From Pseudomonas sp. ACN8 (GTDB lineage: Bacteria > Pseudomonadota > Gammaproteobacteria > Pseudomonadales > Pseudomonadaceae): DNA of 64,000 nucleotides. Position numbers and translations under genes: made by a program. Where the stretch lies: positions 142,480 through 206,479 of the forward strand of contig NZ_MRCS01000002.1 of the NCBI RefSeq assembly GCF_002303925.1, read 5' to 3'. Numbering within the stretch: the stretch's first letter is position 1; every line of letters begins with the position of its first letter. Positions 63,165 through 64,000 of this stretch are shown here, piece after piece. The notes beneath the pieces are model-generated. The model was not told the DNA's origin and ran no database searches. It saw only the letters and a list, made by a program, of their open reading frames with translations.

Positions 63165-63782
63165 ATGTCCGAAGTAAATCTGTCCACCGACGAAACCCGC
63201 GTCAGCTACGGTATTGGCCGTCAGCTGGGCGACCAACTGCGCGACAACCCGCCACCGGGCGTAAGCCTGGACGCGATCCTGGCAGGTCTGACCGACGCAT
63301 TCGCCGGCAAGCCAAGCCGTGTGGGTCAGGAAGAAATGTCCGCAAGCTTCAAAGTCATCCGTGAAATCATGCAAGCCGAAGCTGCAGCCAAGGCTGAAGC
63401 GGCTGCTGGCGAAGGCCTGGCCTTCCTGGCTGAAAACGCCAAGCGTGACGGCATCACCACTCTGGCTTCCGGCCTGCAGTTCGAAGTGCTGACCGCTGGT
63501 GAGGGCGCCAAGCCATCCCGTGAAGACTCCGTGCGTACTCACTACCACGGCACTCTGATCGACGGCACTGTGTTCGACAGCTCCTACGAGCGCGGCGAGC
63601 CTGCGGAATTCCCGGTTGGCGGCGTGATCGCCGGCTGGACCGAAGCCCTGCAACTGATGAACGCCGGCAGCAAATGGCGTCTGTACGTGCCGAGCGAACT
63701 GGCTTACGGCGCTCAAGGCGTTGGCAGCATCCCGCCGCACAGCGTACTGGTGTTCGACGTCGAACTGCTTGACGTTCTGTAA
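63165..63782 (+). CDS. fklB: FKBP-type peptidyl-prolyl cis-trans isomerase
   Basis: The 205-residue protein has the FklB/FkpA layout without a signal peptide. An N-terminal dimerisation part (VSYGIGRQLGDQLRDNPPPG) and an Ala/Glu-rich helix precede the C-terminal FKBP domain: VRTHYHGTLIDGTVFDSSYE, GWTEALQLMNAGSKWRLYVP and the late PPHSVLVFDVELL. It catalyses proline isomerisation in the cytoplasm. The start is the ATG at 63165, the first that keeps the N-terminal domain. Confidence 0.94.
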   Translation: MSEVNLSTDETRVSYGIGRQLGDQLRDNPPPGVSLDAILAGLTDAFAGKPSRVGQEEMSASFKVIREIMQAEAAAKAEAAAGEGLAFLAENAKRDGITTLASGLQFEVLTAGEGAKPSREDSVRTHYHGTLIDGTVFDSSYERGEPAEFPVGGVIAGWTEALQLMNAGSKWRLYVPSELAYGAQGVGSIPPHSVLVFDVELLDVL

Positions 63783-63809
63783 GGCCCGGCCTGTCTGCAT
63801 GACAGACTG

Positions 63810-63899
63810 ATGTGGGAGCCAGCCTGCTGGCGATAGGGGCGACCGGTTTTTTCTTCAAGACCGCGTTGATACCATCGCCAGCAGGCTGGCTCCCACAGT
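63810..63899. repeat. REP doublet, GCCAGC/GCTGGC variant
   Basis: TGTGGGAGCCAGCCTGCTGG and CCAGCAGGCTGGCTCCCACA face each other. Compared with the usual core, GAG/CTC in the stem has become CAG/CTG on both sides, a compensated change. It lies between fklB and the partial gene at the window edge. Confidence 0.9.
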
Positions 63900-63913
63900 T
63901 TTTTGGGTGTCGC

Positions 63914-64000
63914 TCATAGTTCGATCTTATTGTGCAATTCACTGTGCGGGCGCAACGCCCGGGCATAGCAGAACAGAAACAGATTACGCACCAGTTCCTT
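63914..64000 (-). CDS. C-terminal fragment of an unidentified protein
   Basis: The 28 codons before a TGA at 63914-63916 are open to the window edge and read FLFCYARALRPHSELHNKIE near the end. The coding strand is minus. The composition is protein-like and the stop is followed by a REP doublet, but too little is present to name the family. Confidence 0.5.
   Translation of the reverse strand, partial: KELVRNLFLFCYARALRPHSELHNKIEL

Overview
The window looks like chromosomal DNA from a fluorescent Pseudomonas (P. fluorescens/P. putida type). The evidence is the high GC, the many bipartite REP repeats built on GTGGGAGCGAGCCTGCTCGC, and a gene block (morA, glyA, yjiA, ybdD, cstA, mapZ, radA, mscL, fpr) whose order I recall from P. 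aeruginosa PA4601-PA4615. No tRNA, rRNA, CRISPR array, transposase or prophage was seen. All family calls come from reading the sequence and from memory; no database was searched.

Layout. 1-6467: housekeeping and orphan enzymes (flavoprotein fragment, HDAC-like amidohydrolase, GNAT, TesB thioesterase, HAD phosphatase, secreted alpha/beta hydrolase, neutral zinc metallopeptidase). 6694-12516: an IclR-centred catabolic module of unknown substrate (FAD oxidoreductase, IclR, Gfo/Idh oxidoreductase, TIM-barrel isomerase, EamA permease). 12656-18299: a quinate/shikimate module (MFS permease, QuiC dehydratase, TetR regulator, catabolic quinate/shikimate dehydrogenase, AroQ) that should take quinate and shikimate to protocatechuate. 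18440-24380: LysR, a purine permease coupled to trmA, a small secreted protein, a DJ-1-like protein and an MFS exporter. 24599-27538: the cyanide-insensitive oxidase operon with an ANR box and a 55-residue third gene. 27541-37129: rlmG, a LuxR-type AHL receptor, fpr, mscL, an AT-rich gap, radA, mapZ, cstA-ybdD and yjiA. 37231-41536: an accessory insertion with a dctA-type carrier, two GntR regulators and two paralogous proteins of unknown family. 41865-53886: glyA, a secreted glycosidase-like protein, the c-di-GMP enzyme morA, ettA, gdhA and a Gre-like factor. 54171-64000: envelope proteins, a Lon-family protease, a large lipoprotein, small conserved proteins and fklB.

The strongest system-level signal is 6694-18299. 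Two adjacent modules both carry TIM-barrel dehydratase-like proteins with the same metal-ligand spacing (E134/135, D165, H168, Q191, E239/240), and each has its own repeated operator. The IclR module has a TGGAACCAG-type site before both the FAD gene and the Gfo/Idh gene. The quinate module has an ACTAACTGG-type site before both the MFS/quiC promoter pair and aroQ, plus a palindrome almost identical to the PcaR site of P. putida. The IclR module may therefore feed a second, undescribed cyclitol-like substrate toward the same aromatic pathway. Other candidates for novelty are the paralogous pair at 40324-41536, the AT-rich inverted repeat between mscL and radA, and a two-copy intergenic repeat whose stems covary.
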